Source: Actinomadura nitritigenes (GTDB lineage: Bacteria; Actinomycetota; Actinomycetes; Streptosporangiales; Streptosporangiaceae). From it: DNA of 64,000 nt. This document shows, one piece after another, positions 1-7,831 of the stretch. Position numbers and translations under genes: made by a program. Under the pieces are notes generated by a model. It was not told the origin of the DNA. It made no database searches and was given only the letters and a program-made list of their open reading frames with translations. The stretch is taken from positions 1-64,000 of the forward strand of contig NZ_JAGEOK010000022.1 in NCBI RefSeq assembly GCF_017573545.1. The letters run 5' to 3'. How positions within the stretch are numbered: the first letter of the stretch is position 1; each line of letters opens with the position of its first letter.

Positions 1-1
1 C

Positions 2-94
2 CAATCCCTGCTGGCCACCTTCATCGCCGACAAGACCGTCGTCGACGAAACCGCCGCCCGCTCCGCCGTCAACGAGGTCATCGCGACAGAGTGA
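2..94 (+). CDS. C-terminal end of a truncated protein, possibly a transposition-helper ATPase
   Basis: Only the last 30 residues are inside the window; the reading frame is open from the edge and ends in TGA at 92-94. The tail (QSLLATFIADKTVVDE followed by TAARSAVNEV) resembles the C-terminal end of ExeA/TniB-like AAA ATPases that accompany DDE transposases in actinobacteria. That resemblance is from memory of the family and rests on few residues. A hairpin terminator follows 28 bases later, so this is the last gene of its transcript. Confidence 0.35.
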   Translation, partial: QSLLATFIADKTVVDETAARSAVNEVIATE

Positions 95-121
95 CCACCA
101 CCGCGCCAACCTGCACACCAC

Positions 122-150
122 GGCCCCGCCAGGACGCCCCTGGCGGGGCC
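122..150 (+). terminator. Hairpin terminator after the truncated gene
   Basis: GGCCCCGCCAGG at 122-133 pairs perfectly with CCTGGCGGGGCC at 139-150 across a five-base loop, followed by TTCG. It is a typical GC-rich actinobacterial terminator without a long T-run. Confidence 0.7.
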
Positions 151-604
151 TTCGCGCGCAACCACGTCCTCACCAGCAATGACGCCGTCGTCCTCAACTT
201 GAGTGATCGCTAACACCTCAACCAAGAGCCGGAGTTCTCGAACAGGCACTGATGAGTGTCAGATGGAGCACACGAGTGATGACCCGTCAGTTGAGGTCTC
301 GGAGGCCTTGTCCGCTGCGGTCCCGGGCCACCACCCACACTCCCGGTGCGACCTCCCTCGATCTGGCCCGCATCTCCGCCCTCATGAGGGCCGATGCAAG
401 GACCGGCCGCGATCGACCACTCGTCGATCAAGGCCAAAGGGGCCCGGTTCACGCCGGGCCCCACCTGATATCCGTCACGCGTTGCAGCAGCAAGCGTCTG
501 GCACGGACCCGGGACGACACATAGCCCGGCAGATCAGACGACAGATAGCCGTGGCGCGTCACAATCAGACGGCGGCGCGGTCATGCGGCCTACCAGGCGG
601 TGTT
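151..604. other. Stretch without a recognisable gene
   Basis: Open frames exist on both strands here, but their translations are low-complexity Arg/Pro/Gly-rich text without domain signature or ribosome binding site. I read it as non-coding or decayed mobile-element DNA. Confidence 0.5.
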
Positions 605-907
605 CTCCCGAACGTGACCCCAGGCCCAAAGTAGAGCTCTCTGTGCAGGTCACAGGGCCGTACACGGTGTCCGGCGTCTGGCCGGGTTTCGGTCCGGGCA
701 CGGCGGGATAAGTCCGGCGCACCGCGTGCCGGCCGGGCCGGATAACGGCGCGCCGCCGCCTCGGACGCGGTCGGATCTGTGAAAGGACCGCAGGTCGGGA
801 CCGGCGGCCGGCGGCGGCCGCGCGGGCCCGGCGCCGGTCGGGTCCGGACACTATGTCCACTCACCCGTCACGCTCCGCCACTTTGGCCCTGGGGCCACGT
901 TCGGGAG
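605..907. mobile_element. MITE-like element with 28-bp inverted ends
   Basis: The 28 bases at 605-632 (CTCCCGAACGTG, then a CCCC/CCAAAG block) recur as the reverse complement at 880-907 with two mismatches. The 303-bp interval has no credible gene and further internal self-complementarity (GTGTCCGG-type segments near 668 and 846). This is the structure of a non-autonomous miniature inverted-repeat element. No clear target-site duplication is visible. The right end abuts, within about ten bases, the point where an IS30 transposase fragment loses homology. Confidence 0.5.
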
Positions 908-1122
908 GAGGATGCCAGATGCCGCAGCGACCGGCAGCGCGGCGGGCTCTTCAGTCCACCGGTCTGCAGCAGGAATCGCCGCACGTGCTGCAGTTGCGCT
1001 CCCATGCTCCTGGCGATGCCGCCCAGCGACTCACCGCTACGCCAGCGCCCCCACAGCTCCTCTTGTTGTGCTGTGGAGAACCCGTAGTCCCGCACCCGTA
1101 CCTCCGTAATGATCAAGATCAT
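908..1122 (-). pseudogene. IS30-family transposase, N-terminal fragment
   Basis: Read on the minus strand from 1122, the product starts with an IS30-type N-terminus: YGFSTAQQEELWGRWRSGES, an HTH-like segment GIARSMGAQLQHVRRFL and QTGG, reaching RSLRHL. In full-length IS30 transposases this is followed by an SLAEREEISR-like second HTH and the DDE domain. Here homology stops at about 920 and the frame runs into the inverted end of the MITE-like element. It is therefore a truncated, non-functional remnant of about 65 residues; full proteins have about 350-400. Confidence 0.65.
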
Positions 1123-1596
1123 TCTCGGTGGTGCATTGACCTCTTGAATCCAAAACCGTTTTCGGGACGGGCGGATTTCGATGTTTCCGTCCGCAGGCGA
1201 GGAGGTTGCGGACTGCGGGTACGCGGATTACGACTTGGCTGCCCCGGCGAATGCCTCGAGTTCGCCGGGGATGTCTGGTCCGGGTGAACAGCCTGGTCGG
1301 CGCATCCCTGAAGCCTTCAAGATCATCTCAATGTGGGTTTTGAGCTTATGTGGGAACCGGCGCGGATTGCATCCGATGCGAATACGTGCTGCTGTGCGGC
1401 CGCTGCGTCGGCTTGCTGCGTTCGTGGCCTGTGAGCTGGCCGTTCTTGGCTATGCGCAGGAGTGCCGAGGATAACGGCGCCGGTGGGGCCGCTGTGGCTG
1501 GTTGGCCGGGTCCGGCCGATTGACCTGCACGTCCTTAGCTGGGTCGCGTCTGGTGCGAGTATCTCGCATCAGACGCGATCGACGGAGCGTGACGAG
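1123..1596. other. Gap upstream of the recombinase trio
   Basis: No gene is supported here. The recombinase frame is open back to 1462, but the ATG at 1597 has a better ribosome binding context (GGAGCG at about 1582) and family-like N-terminal residues. The left boundary of the trio element probably lies in this stretch; no repeat convincing enough to mark it was found. Confidence 0.4.
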
Positions 1597-2708
1597 ATGG
1601 GCACGGATCTTCCGGGTTCGGCTCGGTTGCAGCTGGCGGCCGGGGTGCCGCTGCTGCAGCCCGAGGAGCAGGTGTTCGAGGCGATGCTGACCGGCTGGCG
1701 GAACCAGCAGCTGGCCCGCAACCTGGCGTTCTCCACGATTGAGGGACGGGAGAAGCGGGTGCGGGCGTTCGCCCGGCATTGCGAGGCGTTCCCGTGGGAG
1801 TGGAGTCACCAGCTCGCGGATGAGTGGTTCACCGACATCCGGGCGGTGCGCGGCAACGCCCGTTCCACGCTGCGGTCTTATCAGGAGGCGCTGCGTTCGT
1901 TCTGCACCTATCTCGTCGACCCGGCCTACGGGTGGGTCGACCAGTGCCAGACCCGGTTCGGCACACAGCCGGTGCATGTCGTTACCGAGGTCAACACCGC
2001 GGTCCACGTCCAGGAGTATGAGGGCGAGCCGACCAAGCGGGCCTTCACCATCGATGAGCTGGAGGCGTTCTTCGACCACGCCGACCAGCAGGTATCGCGG
2101 ATCCGCGGCCGAGGCCGCAAGGGCTGGCTGCCGGCGTTCCGGGACGCGACATTGTTCAAGGTCGCGTACGCGTTCGGGTTGCGCCGCAACGAGACCCGGA
2201 TGCTGGACGTCGCCGACTTCGGCGCTAACCCGCAGGGGCCGGAGGGCGGCGAGTACGGCGTGCTGGATGTCCGCTGCGGCAAGCCAAGAAGGGCTCACCG
2301 CCCAAGCGCCGCGGCGTGCTGACGGTCTGGCCCTGGTCGGCGGAGATCGTCGAGCAGTGGGTGACCGAGGCCCGGCCGCTCATGGCCGCTGAGGGCAACC
2401 CGGCGCTGTGGCCGTCCGAACGCGGGCGGCGGATCGGAGTGAAGCGGCTGGACTCCCGGTTCGCCGCCTACCGTGACGAGCTCGGTCTGGATCCGGGGGT
2501 CGACTTCCATAGTCTGCGCAGGTCATACGCCACGCATCTGATCGAATCAGGCATGGACGCGCTGTTCGTCCAAGCTCAACTCGGGCACGAGGTCGCCAGC
2601 ACCACCGCTCTTTACACCTGCGTCTCCTCAGACTTCCGCACCCGCACGCTGCGGCGGGCCCTGGACCAGACGCTGGATGCGGCACTGCGAGACAGGAGCG
2701 CCCGATGA
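1597..2708 (+). pseudogene. Tyrosine recombinase/integrase, one-base frameshift
   Basis: Site-specific recombinase with an N-terminal SAM-like DNA-binding region (TIEGREKRVRAFARHCEAF) and a C-terminal catalytic domain. All catalytic motifs are present across two frames: Arg in FGLRRNETRML, HxxR in HSLRRSYATHL, LGHEVAS and the Tyr of TALYTC. The first frame runs to about 2282; there one base is missing (AAG CCAAG where AAG GCCAAG is expected) and the protein continues in the next frame from about 2284 to TGA at 2708. A one-base sequencing error is the main alternative to a true mutation. The stop overlaps the next gene by ATGA, so the three genes form one operon. Confidence 0.75.
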
Positions 2709-3043
2709 GTGCTAAACGCCAGGTCATCTACCGGTGGCGGCTGCGGGAACTGATGGCCACCCGCGGCATGTTCTCCACCACCGAGCTGGTCCCACTGCTG
2801 GCCGACCGCGGGATCAGGCTGTCGGCCTCCCAGGTCCACCGCCTGGTCACCGGCATCCCTGAACGGCTCTCGCTGCCGGTGCTGGCCGCGCTGTGTGACA
2901 TCCTCGAGGTCACCCCCGCCGACCTCATTGCCACCAAGGCCGAGAACCGCGACGTCCGCCGCACCGGCACCACCGGCGACCTGCACGCCGTCGACACCAC
3001 GGCGATCCGGCCCAAGCAGGCCCGCCTGCGGCCCGAACCGTGA
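2705..3043 (+). CDS. Small XRE-type helix-turn-helix protein of the recombinase trio
   Basis: The 112-residue protein has a Cro/C1-type HTH at about residues 10-75 (LADRGIRLSASQVHRLVTG, then a LPVLAALCDILEVTPADLI helix pair typical of XRE proteins). It overlaps the upstream recombinase by four bases (ATGA) and the downstream gene by four (GTGA), so translation is coupled. In related actinobacterial loci the same order recombinase - small HTH - Cys-rich recombinase-like protein recurs (from memory); the HTH protein is presumably the accessory or regulatory DNA-binding factor. It is the only member of the trio with an intact frame here. Confidence 0.75.
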   Translation: MSAKRQVIYRWRLRELMATRGMFSTTELVPLLADRGIRLSASQVHRLVTGIPERLSLPVLAALCDILEVTPADLIATKAENRDVRRTGTTGDLHAVDTTAIRPKQARLRPEP

Positions 3044-4508
3044 CCCGCCCGGCCGCCGAGGAGGTTCACGGCGACCGGCCGCGGTGTGTTCGCTGCGGCC
3101 GGCTTCCCGGCTGGCTGCATCGCTGGCCCGAGGGCGTGGTCTGCTCCACCTGCCGCAACGACGCGCTGGAGGTCCAGGGCCGGTGCGCCAGCTGCGGCGC
3201 CCAGCGGATGACACCCGGGATCGCCGCGGGCGGCGGGCGGCTCTGCGTCGACTGCGCCGGAATCCCGGGCAACTTCTTCTGCATCCGGTGCGGGCACGAA
3301 GGCCTCCGCCAGCGCGACCACGTCCGCCGCCGCTGCATTCTCACCGAGATGCTTCGCGACGTCCTGGACGATGGCTCCGGCCAGGTCAGCTCGACGCTGC
3401 GGCCGCTGTTCGACAGGCTTCGGCAGGTCGAGCGCCCACTGGGTTGCCAGACCTGGCTCCGCCAAGAGCACGTCCAGCGGATGCTGCGGAGCCTGGCCCG
3501 AGGCCGCACGCCTCTCACCCACGAGGGCCTCAGCACGCTCGGTGCTCCACGGACGGTCGCCTATCTACGCGACCTGTTGATGAAGTACGGCCTGCTCCCC
3601 GCCCGTGACCGGCACCTGCTGATGTTCGAATCATGGCCGGCCGGCCACCTGGCCGCCGTCGACGACGCCGAGCAACGCAAGCTGCTCAACCAGTACGCCA
3701 CCTGGGATGTTCTGCGCAAACTTCGCGAGTCCGCCGCCCGCGGATCGCTCGGCCCATCACGTGACAGCACCGCCCGTGACAGGCTCCGCAAGGCCACCGA
3801 GTTTCTGATGTTCCTCTCCGGCCGGAGCCGCACCGCCGCCCAGTGCACCCAGGCCGATCTGGACGCCTGGCACGCCGAGCACCGTCTCGCCCGGCGGCAC
3901 GCACAGCAGTTCCTGCGCTGGTGCATACGAACCGGGAACATGCCCCGCCTGACCATCCCGAACATCTCCACGCGCAATCCGGCGCCGCTCGACCAGCACC
4001 GCCGGATCACGTTGATCCGCCGGGCCGTCACCGACGAGCAGATCCCGGTGATGGACCGCGTCACAGCGATGCTGTTGCTGCTCTACGCCCAGCCCATCAC
4101 CAGAATCGTCCAGCTCACCCTCGACGACATCAGCCACCACGACGGCCAGGTCCTGCTCCGGCTCGGCGACCCGCCCACCCCGGTGCCCGAGCCCTTCGCC
4201 ATCCTCCTGCTCGGCTACGCGGCGGCTCGCCCGAACACCAAGACCGCCACCAACCCCGACGGCCGCTGGCTGTTCCCCGGACGCCGGGCCGGCCGGCCCA
4301 TCCACCCAGCACCATCGAAAAGCGGCTCCGCGACCGGGGCTTCGCCCCGGGCAGGGCCCGCACCTCAGCGATCCGCCACCTCGTCCTGCAAGCCCCGGCA
4401 CCAGTCGTCGCGAGCATGCTCGGCTACAACAACGAAAGCCTCACCGTCATCGCCGCCCAAGCCGCCGGCCCCTGGAGACGCTACGCACCCGGAGACCATA
4501 GGCGGTGA
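3040..4508 (+). pseudogene. Cys-rich recombinase-like protein of the trio, frameshifted
   Basis: It starts at GTG 3040 inside the HTH stop. The N-terminal 90 residues carry four zinc-ribbon-like Cys pairs (RCVRCGR, CSTCRN, CASCGA, CVDCAG, then CIRCGHE), followed by a core resembling the DNA-binding and catalytic parts of phage integrases (FLRWCIRTGNMPRL, LLLLYAQPITRIVQLTLDD). Near 4305 one base is missing (CCACCCAGC): frame 1 then yields nonsense to 4590, whereas the next frame gives a sensible tail (TIEKRLRDRGFAPGRARTSA, later MLGYNNESLTVIAAQA) ending at TGA 4508. The tail lacks the catalytic HxxR...Y set, so it may be a structural partner. It is the second one-base deletion in the trio. Confidence 0.65.
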
Positions 4509-4552
4509 CCAACTTCGCCCTCCACTCAAGGGAATACGCGCGCCGATTGGTC

Positions 4553-4579
4553 ACGAGTCTTTACGAGTTCTGGATCCGT
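4553..4579 (+). repeat. 27-bp direct repeat, left copy
   Basis: Sequence ACGAG-CTT-A-AGTTCTGGA-CCGT. It matches 5416-5442 at 23 of 27 positions in the same orientation. The pair encloses the small membrane-protein gene and lies just downstream of the recombinase trio, so it may be a recombination or attachment site. Confidence 0.5.
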
Positions 4580-4611
4580 TTCGGGATTAGCCCGGCTGCA
4601 TCTTGCTCGAT

Positions 4612-4668
4612 GTGGTGCTGTTGCTGCCTCCCCGACGAGCAGATCTTCGAGGTGATGCTCTGGCTGGA
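4612..4668 (+). pseudogene. Remnant duplicating the recombinase N-terminal coding region
   Basis: This short stretch aligns with 1648-1705 of the first recombinase gene: GACGAGCAG, TTCGAGG and GATGCT blocks are shared (22 of 26 bases in the best part), and it can be read as LLLP-DEQIFEVML against LLQPEEQVFEAML. It is a decayed second copy of the recombinase 5' region, joined to unrelated membrane-protein DNA. Confidence 0.4.
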
Positions 4669-4690
4669 GATCCCCGTATCCTCAGCCGAC

Positions 4691-5323
4691 ATGAGCCCTG
4701 CCGACATTCCCTCCCGCGCGGAGAGTGACGAACCTTCCAAGGACCAGCCGGCTGCGCAAATCGGCCTCATGAGGACGTCGGTCCGGATGCTCGCCGGCAC
4801 GGCGGCCGCAGCGAGCCTGCTGCTGGCTCTCACCACGGCCCTGATATGGGCGACCGGTGTGGCCTGGCACGTCGACCAACCGCAGGACACGACCAGTTCG
4901 GTCTTCGTGTCCGTCGACGTCCACTCGACGGGCCCCTGGGGCGGTCCGAATGTCTGGACCGCACTCCTGCTGCTGGCAACCCCACTTGCCGCCGCAGCGC
5001 TTTCCGGAATGGGCGCACTACGACAACGACCCCGCTTGATCCGGCTGTCGACCCCACCGGCCGCAGTCGCCTTCGCCGTCACATGGGCGTTCATCGTCAG
5101 CGCCTACATCTGGGGAGGAATTCAACAGACAATTAATGCCGACGACCACCTGATCCCGAAGGCCTACGGTCACCTGGTCCCCCTCAGGATGGAGCCCCGT
5201 CCCCGCATCGAAGCCACCTGGCCGGCCGCTCTTCTCTTCTCGGCCGTAGCGTTGGTGGCTGCGAGCGGTGCCTGGTGGGTCATGCGGCGGGCCCGATCTA
5301 CTGCAGTAGACCCGACGCAGTAG
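4691..5323 (+). CDS. Four-helix membrane protein of unknown function
   Basis: The 210-residue product has a short charged N-terminus and four hydrophobic segments: MLAGTAAAASLLLALTTALI (about residues 33-54), VWTALLLLATPLAAAALSG (80-100), AVAFAVTWAFIVSAYIWGG (118-138) and WPAALLFSAVALVAASGAWW (178-200). Between helices 3 and 4 is a soluble loop of about 40 residues. I do not recognise the family. The frame is open further upstream to 4505, but that part overlaps a recombinase remnant, so the ATG at 4691 is preferred. It lies between two 27-bp direct repeats and may be cargo of a small mobile unit. Confidence 0.6.
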   Translation: MSPADIPSRAESDEPSKDQPAAQIGLMRTSVRMLAGTAAAASLLLALTTALIWATGVAWHVDQPQDTTSSVFVSVDVHSTGPWGGPNVWTALLLLATPLAAAALSGMGALRQRPRLIRLSTPPAAVAFAVTWAFIVSAYIWGGIQQTINADDHLIPKAYGHLVPLRMEPRPRIEATWPAALLFSAVALVAASGAWWVMRRARSTAVDPTQ

Positions 5324-5415
5324 ACATCCGTCTCGAAGACCCGACCCCCCACGCCCGGCGATCACACACAGTGGCCGACCGTGCCCTCCACCCATCGAAT
5401 ACGGGCCAGACGGTT

Positions 5416-5442
5416 ACGAGACTTCACCAGTTCTGGACCCGT
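5416..5442 (+). repeat. 27-bp direct repeat, right copy
   Basis: Same-orientation partner of 4553-4579 (23 of 27 identical). It sits in the non-coding gap between the membrane-protein gene and the tetR-like gene. Confidence 0.5.
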
Positions 5443-5521
5443 CGACGGGCAGTCTCGCCGGCAAAGGGTGTGGTGTCCCTGGTTGCGTCAGGCGAATTGA
5501 GGGTGCAAAAGGGAATCGGCG

Positions 5522-6115
5522 TCAAGGCCGCGAGGCGGACAGCCGCTGGGCGGCCTCCACCACGAACGCTCGTCGCCTTGCCCGCTCATCGGGGTCGTCG
5601 GCCTCGGCGCCGGTCATCATGGCGGCGAGCTGCGGGACGCTGAACCACCAGGCGGCAAGGCCGATGATCATGAACATGAGGTGGCCAGCGTCGATCCGGC
5701 CGTCGATGACACCGTCACGCTGGGCCCGCGCCGCCGCGTCGACCTTGCGGCTGTAGTGGGAGACGCGGGCGGCGGCGTTGACCGGTGGCGCCCCGCGTAG
5801 ACCTTCCCACTGCAGCAGTCGGGCCAGTTCGGGGTGCTGGACGTAGTAGTCGAAGGTGCGCCCGGCGAACTCACCGAGGTTGTCGAAGCGCAGACCGTCC
5901 GGGGCCACCACGCGGGAGAGTTCCTCGAGTGCCTCGGTGAGCACCTCGTCGAAGAACGCGTCCTTGTCGCCGAAGTAGGCGTAGAGCCGCTCCTTGTTGA
6001 CGCCGGCTCGGGCCGCGATTCGAGTCACGGTGGTGCCGTCAGGCCCGTGTTCGGCGAACTCGGCCGTCGCCGCCGCCCGCAACCGGTGGCGCGTCTCCTC
6101 GACGGTCCGCTTCAC
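5522..6115 (-). CDS. TetR-family repressor
   Basis: The product is 197 residues when started at GTG 6115 (VKRTVEETRHRLRAAATAEF). The N-terminal HTH reads TTVTRIAARAGVNKERLYAY, with the Y-FGDK-F continuation typical of TetR; the C-terminal ligand domain carries the RLLQWEGLRG and DAGHLMFMIIGLAAWWFSVP helices. The frame stays open far upstream, but that part is antisense to two real genes. It is divergent from the NTF2-like/oxidoreductase pair, with two near-identical palindromes in the 117-bp gap, so it most likely represses both itself and that pair, relieved by an unknown small molecule. Confidence 0.88.
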   Translation of the reverse strand: MKRTVEETRHRLRAAATAEFAEHGPDGTTVTRIAARAGVNKERLYAYFGDKDAFFDEVLTEALEELSRVVAPDGLRFDNLGEFAGRTFDYYVQHPELARLLQWEGLRGAPPVNAAARVSHYSRKVDAAARAQRDGVIDGRIDAGHLMFMIIGLAAWWFSVPQLAAMMTGAEADDPDERARRRAFVVEAAQRLSASRP

Positions 6116-6134
6116 CAGCCCAGGGTAGCACCGT

Positions 6135-6152
6135 CGCCAACGTTGCCGTTGG
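6135..6152. promoter_or_regulatory. Candidate TetR operator O1
   Basis: CGCCAACGTTGCCGTTGG differs by one base from the core of the perfect palindrome 26 bp further on. It lies 20 bp from the tetR-like start codon, placed to autoregulate that gene. Confidence 0.65.
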
Positions 6153-6177
6153 TCACGACCGGTGATAACTTCGATTA

Positions 6178-6199
6178 CCAACGCCAACGTTGGCGTTGG
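6178..6199. promoter_or_regulatory. Candidate TetR operator O2, perfect 22-bp palindrome
   Basis: CCAACGCCAAC is followed immediately by its exact mirror complement GTTGGCGTTGG. It lies 34 bp upstream of the NTF2-like start, in the divergent promoter region, and is the better of two copies of the same site. Confidence 0.75.
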
Positions 6200-6232
6200 A
6201 AATCGCACGATCCCCGAGATGGGAGCGTTCTG

Positions 6233-6724
6233 ATGAATCTCACCGAGACGACGGCGTACACGGACCGCGACGGCATCGTGGACGCGGTCATCCGGATCGT
6301 CGAGGGAATCGATTTCGGCAACGAGGATCTGCTGCGGTCGGCTTTCACCGAGGACGCCGTGTTCGACCTCGGCGGCATCGACCACAGCATCCACACATTC
6401 GAGCCGTACGTCGGCCGTGAGCAGGTCGTGCAGACCCTGATGAAGACCGTAGGAACGGCGATGGACACCTTCCACGCGCTGTCCAACATCCGGGTGTGGG
6501 TGGACGGCGACACCGCCAAGCTGACCTGTTACCTGATCGGACAGCACCACCGGACCGGCGAGGGGCCGTCGGTCGAATTCCAGGACCACCTGTTGCTGGG
6601 CAACCGGTTCGAGACCGACCTGGTCCGCGATCACGGCCACGTGTGGCTGGTTCGCCACAACCGGGTCAGCTCGCGCTGGTCGGTCGGGAATCCCGCGGCC
6701 GCCACGATCCCCACCGTCGAATGA
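6233..6724 (+). CDS. NTF2/SnoaL-like protein
   Basis: The 163-residue protein has the NTF2-like cone fold pattern: an N-terminal helix pair (DAVIRIVEGIDFGNEDLLRS), AFTEDAVFDLGGID, GREQVVQTL, then strands such as HALSNIRVWVDGDTAKLTCY and a C-terminal HVWLVRHNRVSSRWS. Polyketide cyclases, dehydratases and uncharacterised SnoaL-like enzymes share this fold, so the substrate cannot be named. The start is the ATG at 6233 with GGGAGCG upstream. It shares a transcript with the following oxidoreductase and is probably under the divergent TetR repressor. Confidence 0.75.
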   Translation: MNLTETTAYTDRDGIVDAVIRIVEGIDFGNEDLLRSAFTEDAVFDLGGIDHSIHTFEPYVGREQVVQTLMKTVGTAMDTFHALSNIRVWVDGDTAKLTCYLIGQHHRTGEGPSVEFQDHLLLGNRFETDLVRDHGHVWLVRHNRVSSRWSVGNPAAATIPTVE

Positions 6725-6794
6725 GGCCCGTGTCCCGGCGCCGACGCGCGGACACCAAGCAATACGACAATGCCCCGCGAGTGGAGATGTGGAT

Positions 6795-7745
6795 ATGCGT
6801 GCGATCGGCCTGACCGAGTTCGGCGGCCCCGAGGTGCTGCGAGTGATCGACCTGCCCGATCCCGTGCCCGGCCCCGGCGAGGTGCGCATCCGGGTGCACG
6901 CCGCTGCCGTCAACCCCACCGACACCATGCTGCGCGCCGGGCTGGCACGGGCGTGGTTCGAGGGCCGGCCCGCTCCGTACGTGCCGGGCATGGACGCCGC
7001 TGGCGTCGTGGATGCGATCGGCCCGGACACCGATACCCCGCTGCGGCCCGGGGATCCGGTCGCCGCGATCGTGCAGGCCTACGGTCCACGCGGCGGCGCC
7101 TACGCCGAACTCATCGTGGCGCCGGCGGAATCGGTGGTTCTGATCCCGACCGGCGCGGACTTCCCGGCCGCGTCCACCCTGCTGATGAACGCCCTGACCG
7201 CCCGGCTCGCGCTGGACCTGCTGGCCGTTCCCGTCGGCGGCACCATCGCGGTGACCGGTGCGGCCGGAGCGTTCGGCGGGTACACGGTGCAGCTGGCCAA
7301 GAGCGAGGGCTTGCGTGTGTTCGCCGATGCGTCGGCCGGTGACCGGCAACTGGTGGCCGAATTGGGCGCGGACGAGGTCGTGGCTCGCGGTGACGACGTC
7401 GCCGATCGGTTCCGCGCACTCGCGCCGGACGGGGTGGACGCCGTCGTCGACGGTGCGGCGCAGCACACGCTGATCGTCGCGGCGGTCCGGGACGGCGGCG
7501 GCCTGGCCGTCGTTCGCGGCTGGGACGGCCCGGTCGACCGCGGCATCCACCTACACAAGGTCTTGGTCACCGAGATGGCCACCGACCATGCCCGCCTGCT
7601 TCGGTTGCGGGACCAGGCAAGCGCGGGCGTGTTGACGTTGCGTGTGGCCGACGTGCTCCCCGCAGGCCAGGCCGCCCAGGCGCATCGACGGCTGGCCGAG
7701 GGCGGCGTGCGCGGCCGCCTCGTGCTCGATCTCACCACCTTCTGA
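6795..7745 (+). CDS. NADP-dependent quinone oxidoreductase-like (zeta-crystallin type MDR)
   Basis: The 316-residue medium-chain dehydrogenase/reductase lacks zinc ligands. The N-terminal GroES-like domain starts MRAIGLTEFGGPEVLRV, with VHAAAVNPTDTMLRAG near residue 40. The Rossmann domain contains GGTIAVTGAAGAFGGYTVQL (the AxxGxxG motif of zeta-crystallin-like enzymes) and DGVDAVVDGAA. The ATG at 6795 has GGAG eight bases upstream; the GTG at 6789 is too close to it. Together with the NTF2-like gene and the TetR gene it forms a small, probably xenobiotic- or quinone-responsive unit. The substrate is unknown. Confidence 0.82.
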   Translation: MRAIGLTEFGGPEVLRVIDLPDPVPGPGEVRIRVHAAAVNPTDTMLRAGLARAWFEGRPAPYVPGMDAAGVVDAIGPDTDTPLRPGDPVAAIVQAYGPRGGAYAELIVAPAESVVLIPTGADFPAASTLLMNALTARLALDLLAVPVGGTIAVTGAAGAFGGYTVQLAKSEGLRVFADASAGDRQLVAELGADEVVARGDDVADRFRALAPDGVDAVVDGAAQHTLIVAAVRDGGGLAVVRGWDGPVDRGIHLHKVLVTEMATDHARLLRLRDQASAGVLTLRVADVLPAGQAAQAHRRLAEGGVRGRLVLDLTTF

Positions 7746-7831
7746 GGATTGCTGGAACCGCAGCGCCGCGGCCTTCACTGGCGCTCCGGAGCTGGAGGAC
7801 CTTCACCAGCAGGGCGGGCGGTGGACAGTGT

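Noticed and set aside
203-634. Plus-strand frame of 143 codons near the left edge
   Set aside because: No binding site, no domain, Arg/Pro-rich; it also runs into the inverted end of the MITE-like unit.
1141-1175. Weak similarity between 1145-1170 and the 27-bp repeats at 4553/5416 (TCCnnnnCCGTTTTCGGGA-like text)
   Set aside because: Too few matching positions and needs a four-base gap; not enough to call a left boundary of the trio element.
5522-7030. TetR gene read as a 502-residue protein from 7030
   Set aside because: The extra 305 residues are antisense to the NTF2-like and oxidoreductase genes and contain the operator palindromes; the TetR domain starts at 6115.
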